64,000 bases of DNA from Enterococcus pallens ATCC BAA-351 (GCF_000407485.1 NZ_ASWD01000006.1:124001-188000), one strand, 5' to 3'. Shown: positions 36,525 through 45,030, numbered from the stretch's first letter. Program-made: numbers and translations. The notes: generated by a model from the sequence alone, not told the origin.

Positions 36525-37938
36525 CGTCATCTTCGTCTCCTTCCGGAGGTTCATCTAAATCCGAATGACTGTCATCTGATTGGATGCCTAGCGCTTTTGC
36601 CTGCATAGTCAGATTCTTTTCTTTCTGCTCTTCTAGCATATCAAGAACGCTCTCCGGATCATCAATGTCATCCAACCAACCGAGTGAAATTAGCAGCGGT
36701 ATAAACTCTTGAGAGTCACGGATTTGCTGAATGATATTGCTACGATCAATAGGCAGGTTGGGTTTAAACTTAATCGTCGTGCCTTCAACATCAACGTTGT
36801 GGCCCTTCACATTCAAGATGTTTTGCAGGAGCCGCAGCCGCTCAATAATTCCGTCCTCCAAGTAGCCAATCTTAATCGAGAGAATCAGTAGCAATCCGAA
36901 TAGTTTATACTTCATTGCTTCACCGCTGATATTCCCGGCAAACTGCTCATCGTTAAGATTCGGTACATAAGTTGTTTTGTGAAAGTCGTTCAGTAACGAA
37001 TCGGCTAAAGTTTGAACCTCGGCTTCCTGAAAAGTATTGCTCACGTATTCTGCTTTAGCTCCCAGATCTTGTGAAGGTGCCTCAACAACGATATTCCCGT
37101 TTACACTTTTCTCTCCGTCTTCTGGTAATGAGAAACCGTAAAGAACAAAAATAGCTTTGATGAAGTTCTCTTTATCCTTAATCCGGTCCGTCTGCAATAC
37201 ATTGTACTTATCAATCTGCGACAGCTGCTGCTCGTAGTCGCCTTGTTTCTCTTCGTTATTGCGAAACTCGACGACAGGAACTTCTTGATAAAAATGTTCC
37301 TTGAATTTCGGCTTGGCCAACATGTTAGAGTCGTCCAGTTTTTTCGATTTTGACTTGTAAGTAAATACCCCTTTAGAGGTATAAACTTGGACTTCCCAAA
37401 ATTTTGTTCGTGTTAAATCTTGCTTTTCAATTGGTCGAACTGCAAATAATTTATTTCTATCAATAGTATCATCGACAACCAGAATCATTCCCCTGGGATC
37501 GATCCACGCTGCTTTTGGGATGGTCTCATTTTTTGTTCCAGGGATGATGGATAGGTAATGTAATTCGTACCCAACGCCCATCGATGACAAACCTTTTTCC
37601 AATTCCTTATCATGCTTCTTAATACGCATCGCATCCAAAGCTTCCAGCACCGGCGCAATGTCTTTGTCCTTAGCAGCCGTATAAGAAACAGGAGCACCAA
37701 CAGTAAAACCTACCATCATGTCCGTCACGTACTTAGCGTTGTTTACAAACACTTCGTCGCGGTCATGCGGTAGGTCTCTTGGTGTTTCATTGATTTTGTG
37801 CGGGTTCCCTTCATAGTAATCAAACAACATCTGAAGCCGCGGAATCTCTTTCTCATGCTCTTCAATACAATAGTTGATGACGTCAAAGCTGGGATTATTA
37901 ATATCACCAGCAAGCTCACGGTCAATTGCAATAGCCAC
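36517..37938 (-). CDS. Portal protein, SPP1 gp6 type
   Basis: 473 residues; the body with FVNNAKYVTDMMVGFTVGAPVSY, GYELHYLSIIPG, QLSQIDKYNVLQTDRI and NISGEAMKYKLFGL follows the SPP1/phi-LC3-type portal pattern. Acidic C-terminus (DEPPEGDEDDD). It forms the dodecameric DNA gate in the capsid vertex and docks the terminase encoded just upstream. Confidence 0.92.
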   Translation of the reverse strand: MAIAIDRELAGDINNPSFDVINYCIEEHEKEIPRLQMLFDYYEGNPHKINETPRDLPHDRDEVFVNNAKYVTDMMVGFTVGAPVSYTAAKDKDIAPVLEALDAMRIKKHDKELEKGLSSMGVGYELHYLSIIPGTKNETIPKAAWIDPRGMILVVDDTIDRNKLFAVRPIEKQDLTRTKFWEVQVYTSKGVFTYKSKSKKLDDSNMLAKPKFKEHFYQEVPVVEFRNNEEKQGDYEQQLSQIDKYNVLQTDRIKDKENFIKAIFVLYGFSLPEDGEKSVNGNIVVEAPSQDLGAKAEYVSNTFQEAEVQTLADSLLNDFHKTTYVPNLNDEQFAGNISGEAMKYKLFGLLLILSIKIGYLEDGIIERLRLLQNILNVKGHNVDVEGTTIKFKPNLPIDRSNIIQQIRDSQEFIPLLISLGWLDDIDDPESVLDMLEEQKEKNLTMQAKALGIQSDDSHSDLDEPPEGDEDDDG

Positions 37939-37948
37939 TTTCTCACCT

Positions 37949-39253
37949 CTATCTTCTTAAATATTTTGGTTTCTTTTTAACTTTAGCGACTCTATTGGTG
38001 AACACGTCTTCTAGCGAGTAGCGTGATGCATCAATGGAGTGATTGTTGTGATCTGGGTAATTTCCTTTCAGATTGCCGTTATTATCTCGCTCAAGTTCAT
38101 AAGTAGTGAACTCACGCTTCGTATTAGGGCAACGGTAGGGATCGATTATGATTTCTTCCAAATCTTGAAGGAACTTCATCCCATGCTCGATACTGCCAGG
38201 ACCTTTCTTAGCGCCAGTTATCCTTAATCCCAAATCTCTCAATTCATTATTGGTTCTTGGCTCGGCGCTATCAGCAGTAATGATTCCGTTCTCTGGATCA
38301 ACTTTCCTAATCTCTTCGACAATACGCAAGTTAGACAAAGCTGTTTTATGAACTTCAGCAAAGATATAAAGTTTTCTTCGAGTAGAATCGAAGTAATTTT
38401 TTGTAAAATGCATTGGGTCGCCGGCATAACCATGGTCCATCCCTCGGTGAATCTTGTCGAAAGAAGCGATCTCTTCATCGGTAATAACACGCACAGTAAT
38501 ATTCTTGAAGACTTCTGCGCCAGTACCAGTGATTAAGCCCATATACTCGTGATCGTATTTGTCCTTGTTAACCTTTTTAAGATGTTCCGCTTCTTGGATG
38601 AACAATTCCCCTAGCCACTCCTGCGGTACCGTTAGGTAATCACTGTGGTGGACGAAAACCTCATCACGAAGCTTTTGCTGCTCGACTTCGATATTTACCC
38701 AGTTAGTGTTACTTTCTGGTGGGTTGTAAGAATAGAACAACGTGATACCTGAACCACCACGACCAAGGAATTGCGTGATCGTTCGAAGCTCGGCCATCGA
38801 ATTAAATTCATCAACCTCTTCATACCAGATAAACTTGGCATAACCACGGCGGAATTTAGACGCCTTCACCTTTTTAGGTTTCTCGGCACCTTTGAAGATA
38901 ATCCGCTGTCCAGTCTTGATTTTAGTAATGCGTAACGGTTTGACTGATGCATGATATTCGTCAGTCAATCCAAGAATATCGATGGCCCACAGCATCTGCT
39001 CATAAACTGATTCTCGTAGCGTTTCAGCAACTTTCCGGAGGACTACAGCATTAGCATTCGGGTCTTTCTCCATACCTAAGATAATCTCAACTGAGATTGC
39101 TGAGGACTTGGTAGAGCCCCGCCCACCTTTCAACCAATACGAGGAGTTTAATCCTTCCCGCACAGCTTTATGAAACGGGTAAAAAGAAGGAGCTAAAACA
39201 TCGGTCAGATTAACGTTCTTTTGTGTAATCATCTTAGCTGGCATGGCAATCAC
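37949..39253 (-). CDS. terL: Terminase large subunit
   Basis: 434 residues. Walker A WLKGGRGSTKSS near residue 43 and the Walker B/hinge region FIWYEEVDEF mark the packaging ATPase. The C-terminal RNase H-like nuclease contains HRGMDHGYAGDP and ITADSAEPRTNNEL acidic residues. GTG 39253 overlaps the small subunit stop (GTGA); ATG 39244, 5 nt after AGGTGA, is an equally good start. Confidence 0.95.
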   Translation of the reverse strand: MIAMPAKMITQKNVNLTDVLAPSFYPFHKAVREGLNSSYWLKGGRGSTKSSAISVEIILGMEKDPNANAVVLRKVAETLRESVYEQMLWAIDILGLTDEYHASVKPLRITKIKTGQRIIFKGAEKPKKVKASKFRRGYAKFIWYEEVDEFNSMAELRTITQFLGRGGSGITLFYSYNPPESNTNWVNIEVEQQKLRDEVFVHHSDYLTVPQEWLGELFIQEAEHLKKVNKDKYDHEYMGLITGTGAEVFKNITVRVITDEEIASFDKIHRGMDHGYAGDPMHFTKNYFDSTRRKLYIFAEVHKTALSNLRIVEEIRKVDPENGIITADSAEPRTNNELRDLGLRITGAKKGPGSIEHGMKFLQDLEEIIIDPYRCPNTKREFTTYELERDNNGNLKGNYPDHNNHSIDASRYSLEDVFTNRVAKVKKKPKYLRR

Positions 39254-40089
39254 CTAATATCGTCGATGATATTAATGACTGTGCCGCCATCACTCTCATC
39301 GCTGTCTTTATTAATGAGTGCCCGAGTTGTCTGAGCTTTCGTGTAATCCGTCTGAGCTTCGTTTCTAGTGATCTGTCGATCCATTAAGGCCATTCGCTTC
39401 TCTGTTAAATTGAGGTCGTTCAGCTGCTTAACGGCTCTAGTGAGCTGGGCACTGATCCTGGTCAACGCTTCCTCGATAGCAAGGATGTCTTCAATCTTGC
39501 GAAAAATCTTCTCTCGCTTCTCAGTGATCACCATTGTAGGAACCTCGACAGAAACCTTTCTTCCACCTTTTTCCGAGTCAACGAATTGCTTTCGTCCGCG
39601 TAATTCATGAAGTTGTTCAATCTCTTTTTGATCAAGTCCATCCTCGGCTGCCTTGATCCGGTTCATCATCCTGTGCTGACGAATCTTAAGCAGACGGATT
39701 TCTTCAGACAAAACAAAAAGAGGGTCATCACTCAAACTTGAGTAGATTTCCCTCTCTTCTTTAGTTAATGTATCAGCGAATATTGATTCGTACTCACCAG
39801 TTTTCAAGGCGTTCTTATTTCCTGGAGGAGCTTTTCCTCCTTTGTTACCTTTAGCATTTTTACTTCCTTTCGGAGCACCACCTTTGTTCGTAGTACTACA
39901 GTTGGCACTTGCAGTACTACGAATCTCTGGGTGTAGTACTGCGTTCCATTTGTCGCGTGACTTCCAAGCGGAAATAGTCTTTTCTGGAACAGATAATTTT
40001 TTTGCAATTTCACGATTAGTAATTGTTCCATCGGAATTTTTAAACATCTCAAATGCTTTATCACGTTTAGGGTCTCTTTTTCTAGCCAT
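39250..40089 (-). CDS. terS: Terminase small subunit
   Basis: 279 residues. N-terminal helix-turn-helix (DGTITNREIAKKLSVPEKTISAWK) for recognising the packaging site, a low-complexity Gly/Lys segment (GGAPKGSKNAKGNKGGKAPPG), then oligomerisation helices. Coupled to the large subunit. Confidence 0.9.
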   Translation of the reverse strand: MARKRDPKRDKAFEMFKNSDGTITNREIAKKLSVPEKTISAWKSRDKWNAVLHPEIRSTASANCSTTNKGGAPKGSKNAKGNKGGKAPPGNKNALKTGEYESIFADTLTKEEREIYSSLSDDPLFVLSEEIRLLKIRQHRMMNRIKAAEDGLDQKEIEQLHELRGRKQFVDSEKGGRKVSVEVPTMVITEKREKIFRKIEDILAIEEALTRISAQLTRAVKQLNDLNLTEKRMALMDRQITRNEAQTDYTKAQTTRALINKDSDESDGGTVINIIDDIR

Positions 40090-40134
40090 CCACTTGCACC
40101 ACCTCGCAATCGATTCTTGAGTTAAGTTTGTTTT

Positions 40135-40353
40135 TTATTTTTCAATATCCTTCAACATCAAATCAGCTTCAATCAGTGTCTTAAGATCGCTGACCGAATT
40201 CAGCTTTATTTCTCCGGCTTGCAGGTTGTTAAGCCACTTCCCAAGCGCTACTCTGATGATTTTTTTATATTCCTCAACCGATTCCGCTCTCTCCAAAGCT
40301 TTTTCGATTTCATACTCTAAGTCAAAATTTTCATTTTCCAATTGTTTGCACAC
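40135..40353 (-). CDS. Small hypothetical protein before terS
   Basis: 72 residues, helical and acidic (LEYEIEKALERAESVEEYKKI). Its first codons overlap the plus-strand promoter of the candidate small RNA (40342-40370). Function unknown. Confidence 0.55.
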   Translation of the reverse strand: MCKQLENENFDLEYEIEKALERAESVEEYKKIIRVALGKWLNNLQAGEIKLNSVSDLKTLIEADLMLKDIEK

Positions 40354-40370
40354 TCCGCATCTGCTAAAAT
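40342..40370 (+). promoter_or_regulatory. Promoter of candidate small RNA
   Basis: TTGTTT (40342-40347), 17-bp spacer, TAAAAT (40365-40370), directly ahead of the structured stretch that ends in a strong terminator. Confidence 0.5.
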
Positions 40371-40376
40371 GCTAAA

Positions 40377-40477
40377 AGGCACAGAACTGAGGTAAAAGCA
40401 CGCGCGTGTGGTTTCTGTGTCTTCGGAGCTTGTGCTCTGTAGAAAGGGCTGGCGTTGGTGCGCCAGCCTCTTTTTAT
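40377..40477 (+). ncRNA. Candidate ~100-nt small RNA between terS and the methyltransferase
   Basis: No protein frame fits here, but the plus strand folds well: CACAGAA/TTCTGTG enclosing the self-complementary CACGCGCGTG, then GAGC-TTGT-GCTC, then GGCTGGCG-TTGGTG-CGCCAGCC followed by TCTTTTT as terminator (40447-40477). A promoter lies upstream. It runs opposite to the late operon, so it would be expressed independently. An alternative is that the palindromes belong to the packaging (pac/cos) site next to terS. Confidence 0.5.
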
Positions 40478-41751
40478 TGGATCAACTTAGCTTTGCCGCC
40501 AGTTGCTTTCTCCCAACGAGCAATGATTACATCACAAAAGATGGGATTAAGTTCCATCGTGTAGCAGATACGGCCAAGCTCTTCACACAGCATCAGAGTG
40601 CTACCTGAACCGCCGAAATAGTCAGCTACTACATCGCCACGTTTAGAACTATTGCGAACCGGAATGGCAATTAGAGATAACGGTTTTTGAGTTGGATGAT
40701 AATATTTATTCGCATCATCTTTCGGAATCTGCCAAATAGTTACATCTGGCAAATCATTGACAAGATCGTCTTTCCAAATAGAAGTCTGCTTCCGATTACC
40801 ATACCATTGTGGTGCCTTACCAGACTTGTGAGCGTAAAAAACTGGTTCATGCTGCCAACGATACTGACTCCACCCGAATGTTGCATTATTCTTTACCCAA
40901 ATGCACTGGGCCCGTACTTCGATGCCAGCAGCGTTCATTGCATTCTCAAACTCTCGTTGATATGATGATCCATGGAATACATAAATGCCAGCGTCGTCAT
41001 GCATGATACTTGAGTAATTCTCGAACACTTTAGACAGAAATTCAACAAAATCATCATAGGACATATTGTCATTCATAATCTCACCGCGACCTGAGGACTG
41101 TAGCTCCTCATTTCCAGACTGAACTGCCACGTTGTACGGTGGATCGGTTACAATCAGGTTAGCTTTGTTTCTCTGCATAAGATGAAGCACATCGTCTTCA
41201 CTAGTCGAATCGCCACACATAAGATAGTGTTCGCCTAACTGCCATAATTGTCCAAGTTTTGTTGTTGGCTCTTGATGGTTCTCCACGAAATGATTCACAT
41301 CGAAATCGTCTTCAACAATTGGTTTCTCAGTATCCTCCTGGTAGTCAAAGGCAGTGATGATATCGTCAATCTCGCTTTCAGCAAAACCTGTAAGATCAAT
41401 TCCCTCACTTTGTTCTGATAACTCTTTTAATAAAGCTCCCAGTTTCTCTTCATCCCACTTGCCGGAAATCTTATTAAGAGCCACGTTAAGAGCTTTCTCT
41501 TTTTCTAAGGGTAAATCTACAATGGAGACCTCTATTTCTTCCAGAAAGCCCAAACTCTTGGCTACTGTGACACGTTGATGGCCGCCGACTAAGTTACCAG
41601 TTTGAATGTTAAAAATTGGCGGATCGACAAAGCCGAATTCTTCAATAGATTTCTTAAGTTTGTCATACTCCTCCATGCCTGGCTTAAGCTCCACTCGCGG
41701 GTTATAGTCAGCTGGCGTTAATTCATTCAATTTCATTTTTTTAAATTTCAT
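40474..41751 (-). CDS. ParB-like domain fused to DNA adenine/cytosine-N4 methyltransferase
   Basis: 425 residues from ATG 41751 (GAGGTG upstream). Residues ~1-125 are a ParB/sulfiredoxin-like domain (LTPADYNPR, GNLVGGHQRVTVAKSLG). The methylase has motif IV DPPYNVAVQ before motif I DYFGGSGST, the beta-class order. The last block is HPTQKPLSLIAIPV. No restriction enzyme gene is adjacent, so it is probably an orphan phage methylase protecting DNA or acting on packaging sites. Confidence 0.9.
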   Translation of the reverse strand: MKFKKMKLNELTPADYNPRVELKPGMEEYDKLKKSIEEFGFVDPPIFNIQTGNLVGGHQRVTVAKSLGFLEEIEVSIVDLPLEKEKALNVALNKISGKWDEEKLGALLKELSEQSEGIDLTGFAESEIDDIITAFDYQEDTEKPIVEDDFDVNHFVENHQEPTTKLGQLWQLGEHYLMCGDSTSEDDVLHLMQRNKANLIVTDPPYNVAVQSGNEELQSSGRGEIMNDNMSYDDFVEFLSKVFENYSSIMHDDAGIYVFHGSSYQREFENAMNAAGIEVRAQCIWVKNNATFGWSQYRWQHEPVFYAHKSGKAPQWYGNRKQTSIWKDDLVNDLPDVTIWQIPKDDANKYYHPTQKPLSLIAIPVRNSSKRGDVVADYFGGSGSTLMLCEELGRICYTMELNPIFCDVIIARWEKATGGKAKLIQ

Positions 41752-41989
41752 GAGCTTCACCTCTAACCAGTCTTACTATGTCGAAGTTCCCCCAAGTAGC
41801 TTCATCCAAGAATTGAGCTACTCCAAGTCCCTTTGCCCTTAATGCTAAACTAGTATCTGTGAATGCAATTGATTTCCCGTACTCTTTTAAATCAACTACA
41901 ATTCCTTGAAAGACTCCCGCCGGCAATCCGCAGAAATCTGACTCTACAATAACTGATACAATATCTCCTTGTTTCAAATCATTTTCCAT
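41741..41989 (-). CDS. Small hypothetical protein
   Basis: 82 residues from ATG 41989 (GGAGG 5 nt upstream): MENDLKQGDIVSVIVESDF... with a small beta-barrel look. Overlaps the methylase start by 11 nt. Confidence 0.6.
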   Translation of the reverse strand: MENDLKQGDIVSVIVESDFCGLPAGVFQGIVVDLKEYGKSIAFTDTSLALRAKGLGVAQFLDEATWGNFDIVRLVRGEAHEI

Positions 41990-42027
41990 AACTTCCTCCA
42001 CAAAAAAAAGGACCATAATAGGTCCCG

Positions 42028-42222
42028 TTAGTATTCAACTCTACTCAATAAAACTACTTCTTCTTCCATTCGATCTGTAAAACTATCAAAACTTTCTTTG
42101 AAGAAATTCCACTCATCAATATGCTGGATGGTGAAGTCAGCAACAATGTCTAGGTGATCTCTACCCAAGATATGCTGCCTTAACTCATTCAAATCCAAAC
42201 CATTCAACAACTTATCACTCAT
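42028..42222 (-). CDS. Small hypothetical protein, first late gene
   Basis: 64 residues from ATG 42222 (AAGGAG 7 nt upstream), acidic (FKESFDSFTDRMEEEVVLL). No domain recognised. First frame after the late promoter and terminators. Confidence 0.55.
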   Translation of the reverse strand: MSDKLLNGLDLNELRQHILGRDHLDIVADFTIQHIDEWNFFKESFDSFTDRMEEEVVLLSRVEY

Positions 42223-42320
42223 TTTCATTCTCCTTACTCATCTTTCGTTGTAAGTATATTAACTCTGGATGGCAAATTTTTCTGGTACGTTCGATAAGAT
42301 TATTGTGTGGTTCTCATGTC

Positions 42321-42347
42321 AAAAAAAGACAGCAATTAAGCTGTCTT
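42321..42347 (-). terminator. Strong terminator downstream of the late promoter
   Basis: Minus strand AAGACAGC/GCTGTCTT hairpin with a six-nt loop and seven T. A second hairpin (AAAGGGAG/CTCCTTTT, about 42369-42392) precedes it. Both lie between the late promoter and the first late gene, so late transcription must read through. Confidence 0.85.
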
Positions 42348-42458
42348 ATCCCACGTGATTCAATTGACAAAAGGAGCTGTTCCTCCCTTTCAAGTTTTAG
42401 ATTTTGTGAGTATCTTTTTTAGAACGCTATCAGGGCTGACTCCTAATCATTTGATAAT

Positions 42459-42526
42459 ATCATATTAACTCATTTTTCGTCGACGATGGGTCGACAATTA
42501 GTCGATCAACCGTCGCCTTATAGTCG
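42459..42526 (-). promoter_or_regulatory. Late promoter with five 11-bp-spaced activator boxes
   Basis: CGAC on the minus strand (GTCG on plus) occurs at 42479, 42490, 42501, 42512 and 42523, a spacing of exactly 11 bp, mostly within TCGAC. A TATGAT -10 lies at 42459-42464, and the nearest boxes cover the -35 position. The array starts just after the stop of the ArpU-like gene. The most likely reading is ArpU binding sites on one DNA face driving the late operon. Confidence 0.75.
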
Positions 42527-42530
42527 ACTT

Positions 42531-43034
42531 TCAATCATCTATGGGTACCAAAGGCTTAGTTTCGCTATTTTGGACAAGTAGTCCTATTGCATGGCAAAAC
42601 TGGATGAAAGCGATTCTGGACTCTTCAATTACTACATCTCTGCTAAAGAAAAGTCGGTTACTTATGTCCGTGACAGACATTCCATTTAAATATCTCATCA
42701 TGAACATATTTCGTCGTCGGTCAGTTATATCCGGCTTCTTGGGATGAGAAATGGCATAATAGCCTGTGATAAATATACTATGGAGTTCTCTATACTCTGG
42801 CAGAAACTCTTCTCGTTCAATTAAGAATCTTTCCGCATCCCCGCTGAACTCTTTAGTGGTTGATGAAGGAATCTGGCTGAACGATTGAGTCATTTTAGGA
42901 ACTCTTGAATGACCAACTTTCTCTCTTGCTGATTCATACTGAGTGATAAAGATATCAAAATTTTTCTCTGTTAATTTCATATCTACATCAGCACCCGTTG
43001 GTACTTGGTACTTACTAACATCAAAAAGCGCCAT
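42531..43034 (-). CDS. ArpU-family late transcription activator
   Basis: 167 residues from ATG 43034 (AGGAGG 10 nt upstream). The C-terminal half contains a sigma-region-4-like helix-turn-helix (RYLNGMSVTDISNRLFFSRDVVIEE) as in ArpU/RinA-type activators. It is the last early gene; its putative target array follows directly. It should switch on packaging, structural and lysis genes. Confidence 0.85.
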   Translation of the reverse strand: MALFDVSKYQVPTGADVDMKLTEKNFDIFITQYESAREKVGHSRVPKMTQSFSQIPSSTTKEFSGDAERFLIEREEFLPEYRELHSIFITGYYAISHPKKPDITDRRRNMFMMRYLNGMSVTDISNRLFFSRDVVIEESRIAFIQFCHAIGLLVQNSETKPLVPIDD

Positions 43035-43082
43035 ACGCTCGATTCCTCCTATGATATAATGAATTGTCGGAAACATTAATCA

Positions 43083-43105
43083 AGTCGGAGGAATCCGGCT
43101 TTTTT
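43083..43105 (+). terminator. Plus-strand terminator-like hairpin
   Basis: AGTCGGA-GGAA-TCCGGCT followed by TTTTT on the plus strand, although all nearby genes are leftward. It may end an antisense transcript crossing arpU, or be incidental. Confidence 0.4.
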
Positions 43106-43190
43106 ACTTTTTCTTAGCGGTCCCATTTTTTTCAGCCTTTTGCTTCAAGCGCCGCTTCTTTTTCTTTATCTTCGATTTAGTCTTTCCCAT
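43104..43190 (-). CDS. Very basic 28-residue protein
   Basis: MGKTKSKIKKKKRRLKQKAE... over half Lys/Arg, behind GGGAGG. Nucleic-acid binding is likely from charge alone. It sits directly before arpU. Confidence 0.5.
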   Translation of the reverse strand: MGKTKSKIKKKKRRLKQKAEKNGTAKKK

Positions 43191-43194
43191 TAAT

Positions 43195-43392
43195 TTATCC
43201 TCCCTGTTTATTCTGAAACATTGTATTCATATAGGTAGCTGATAGAAATAGCATTTCTTCTCTTGAAAAACCATTTTTGAGTAATGAATCTTTTAGCATT
43301 CCCAAGCTATTGCCCAAATCTTCCAAGGCTTGTAAATATTTACTCTTTTCGCTAATTGCTTCCAAAATGTCGTGTAGATCTTGATCATTCAT
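43195..43392 (-). CDS. Small early hypothetical protein
   Basis: 65 residues, helical, soluble (DLHDILEAISEKSKYLQALEDLG). AAAGGAGG precedes ATG. No function recognised. Confidence 0.6.
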   Translation of the reverse strand: MNDQDLHDILEAISEKSKYLQALEDLGNSLGMLKDSLLKNGFSREEMLFLSATYMNTMFQNKQGG

Positions 43393-43400
43393 GAAATACC

Positions 43401-43425
43401 TCCTTTCAAGCCGACGTTAGTGGAC
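43401..43425. repeat. Gene-boundary linker repeat, copy 1
   Basis: Minus strand AGTCCACTAAC-GTCGG-CTTGAAAGGA spans the stop of one gene and the ribosome site of the next. Further copies lie at 45161-45185 (middle CGACG) and 46032-46061 (diverged). Confidence 0.65.
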
Positions 43426-43626
43426 TAATTGAATATCAATAAGCCGCTTCAGAACTTCCCACTCGTCTTTCGTCATCACTATGTCGTGTTGAGTATTTTC
43501 CGGTTCTCTAACTGTCTGAATGCAGACCACTTCTTTCTTTGCTTCAAAATACAAGACATCTTCGCCGCCAATGTGCTTACTGACGAAACGCACATTATCA
43601 GCTACAAACCCTTCTTTTTTACTCAT
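43417..43626 (-). CDS. Small early hypothetical protein
   Basis: 69 residues from ATG 43626, set by AGGAGG 7 nt upstream (MSKKEGFVADNVRFV...). An in-frame ATG at 43680 with GGAG would add 18 residues and contains the second ribosome site. Ends at a linker repeat. Confidence 0.55.
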   Translation of the reverse strand: MSKKEGFVADNVRFVSKHIGGEDVLYFEAKKEVVCIQTVREPENTQHDIVMTKDEWEVLKRLIDIQLVH

Positions 43627-43694
43627 AGCTGTACCTCCTAGGGTGACATTTTCTTTTTGTATTTCAATTTCGGTTCTCATTGCTTCATCTCCAT

Positions 43695-44027
43695 TCATTC
43701 GGTAGGCCTTAAACCGTACAACAATTTGACTGTAATCAACATTTCGCCAGGAGTACCCATATGATCAAACCATTCCCTTACTTCGGCTGAAATCGGCATC
43801 CAATCGCCACTAGCTCCTAACTGAAATTGTTTTTTACACTCTTCCTCGTCATAAGCTAGAATGGCACTTAAGCAGCCGTAAAATGACATGCCTTCTTCTG
43901 AATACTTACCAAAATACTCGACTCTCTCATTAATGAAATCAGGTAAATCGTATTTAGGTGGTTGAATCTTTCCATCTATAATTTCAAAGCCATGAACGGC
44001 ATTGTGTGCTTCAATCATTGTATTCAT
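43695..44027 (-). CDS. Early hypothetical protein
   Basis: 110 residues; a compact soluble protein with PPKYDLPDFINERVEYFGKY and GDWMPISAEVREWFDHMG. Similar small proteins occur in early regions of enterococcal phages, but I recognise no function. The 44028-44219 gap upstream holds the rightward promoter region of the next accessory pair. Confidence 0.6.
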   Translation of the reverse strand: MNTMIEAHNAVHGFEIIDGKIQPPKYDLPDFINERVEYFGKYSEEGMSFYGCLSAILAYDEEECKKQFQLGASGDWMPISAEVREWFDHMGTPGEMLITVKLLYGLRPTE

Positions 44028-44219
44028 TTGTTTTCCTCCAAACCTTTATTTACTACAAGCTACTGTTCGGAATATTTTAATTAGTGTCCTCTTAGGGATT
44101 TCAATGAACCATTACGAACACACGTAGTTTGTTAGTGTAATACCAATAATTTCTTTGCCTTGATTTTTTTAAATATCTTTCAATAATCTGCTATAATCAC
44201 TTTGAGGAGTGATTAAACG

Positions 44220-44612
44220 ATGGATTGGGAACCTATATTTGATATTCTTGACAAAATTAACGCTGTAACCGGCTTGGTATCCTTCATTATTTCTGGCGTT
44301 ACCTTGTTTTTCTCAATTAGGATTAAGAACAATGTCGAGAATGCTAGAGATGAACAAACTCTTACTTTCCGCAAGCCTAAGATAATTGGAGACTTGCAAG
44401 GATACTCGATTTATATTGATAAAAACAATGTCGAACTCATTAACAAACATGCACTTAAAAGTTTTCTTATCGAACTTGAAGAAACATACCCATTTTTAAA
44501 AAGAAAAAAGAAAAAAGTGTTCAAGAGCTTGTACGAATCTTTAGAAAAAGATGATTGGTACTCTATAAAACGTGGTATCTCAAACTTGATAGCATACATT
44601 GAAAGGATATGA
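44220..44612 (+). CDS. Membrane-anchored accessory protein
   Basis: 130 residues with an N-terminal membrane span (VTGLVSFIISGVTLFFSI) and a basic, helical domain (FLKRKKKKVFKSLYESL). A TATAAT lies at about 44193 and GAGGAG before the ATG. It is rightward inside the leftward early operon, pairs with the next gene and has its own terminator: a two-gene moron likely expressed in the lysogen. Confidence 0.65.
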   Translation: MDWEPIFDILDKINAVTGLVSFIISGVTLFFSIRIKNNVENARDEQTLTFRKPKIIGDLQGYSIYIDKNNVELINKHALKSFLIELEETYPFLKRKKKKVFKSLYESLEKDDWYSIKRGISNLIAYIERI

Positions 44613-44616
44613 CATC

Positions 44617-45030
44617 ATGAATAAGAAAATGATTATTGAAAAATTGATAAACGAAACTGCTTCAAAAGACTACACGTGGCAACCCTATTTAAACAACGAA
44701 TATGAGTTTAAACATACCTTTTTTGAAAATTCTCAGCATTTCATGCCAACACTGTCTTATGTCCTAAATGCTTCACAAGGCATTTTCTTTCTTGCTTCTT
44801 TTCGCGCCATGGTTATGCCCGATGGAATTGCCGAAGAAATCGCACTTTTGTTCTTCAAATCTGGTAACGAAAACCTTGAAGAAAGAATTGATGATAATTC
44901 TCCAGATTTATATGCCTTAAGGAAACTTATTGAGTTGAACAACGAAAATATTTACCCGAATCTTAATTCTCCTGTATCCTCTGGAGATTTAGATAATCCT
45001 AGTGATGCTCTTTCAGATTTCTTGAAGTGA
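44617..45030 (+). CDS. Accessory protein, partner of the membrane protein
   Basis: 137 residues from ATG 44617, 4 nt after the preceding stop with GAAAGG upstream. Soluble, mixed helix and sheet; contains QGIFFLASFRAMVMPDG. No recognised family. Co-transcription with the membrane gene suggests a two-component exclusion or defence unit, by inference only. Confidence 0.6.
   Translation: MNKKMIIEKLINETASKDYTWQPYLNNEYEFKHTFFENSQHFMPTLSYVLNASQGIFFLASFRAMVMPDGIAEEIALLFFKSGNENLEERIDDNSPDLYALRKLIELNNENIYPNLNSPVSSGDLDNPSDALSDFLK

Noticed and set aside
37485-37946. Leftward frames overlapping the portal gene
   Set aside because: Contained in the portal gene in another frame and of unlikely composition.
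40377-40477. tRNA gene in the structured stretch near terS
   Set aside because: No acceptor-stem/T-loop pattern (no GTTCGA-type T loop or CCA-compatible ends).
40474-41751. Complete restriction-modification system
   Set aside because: Only the methyltransferase is present; no nuclease gene adjoins it.
42479-42526. CGAC cluster as a start of a CRISPR-like array
   Set aside because: Units are only 11 bp with no spacers; promoter context explains them better.
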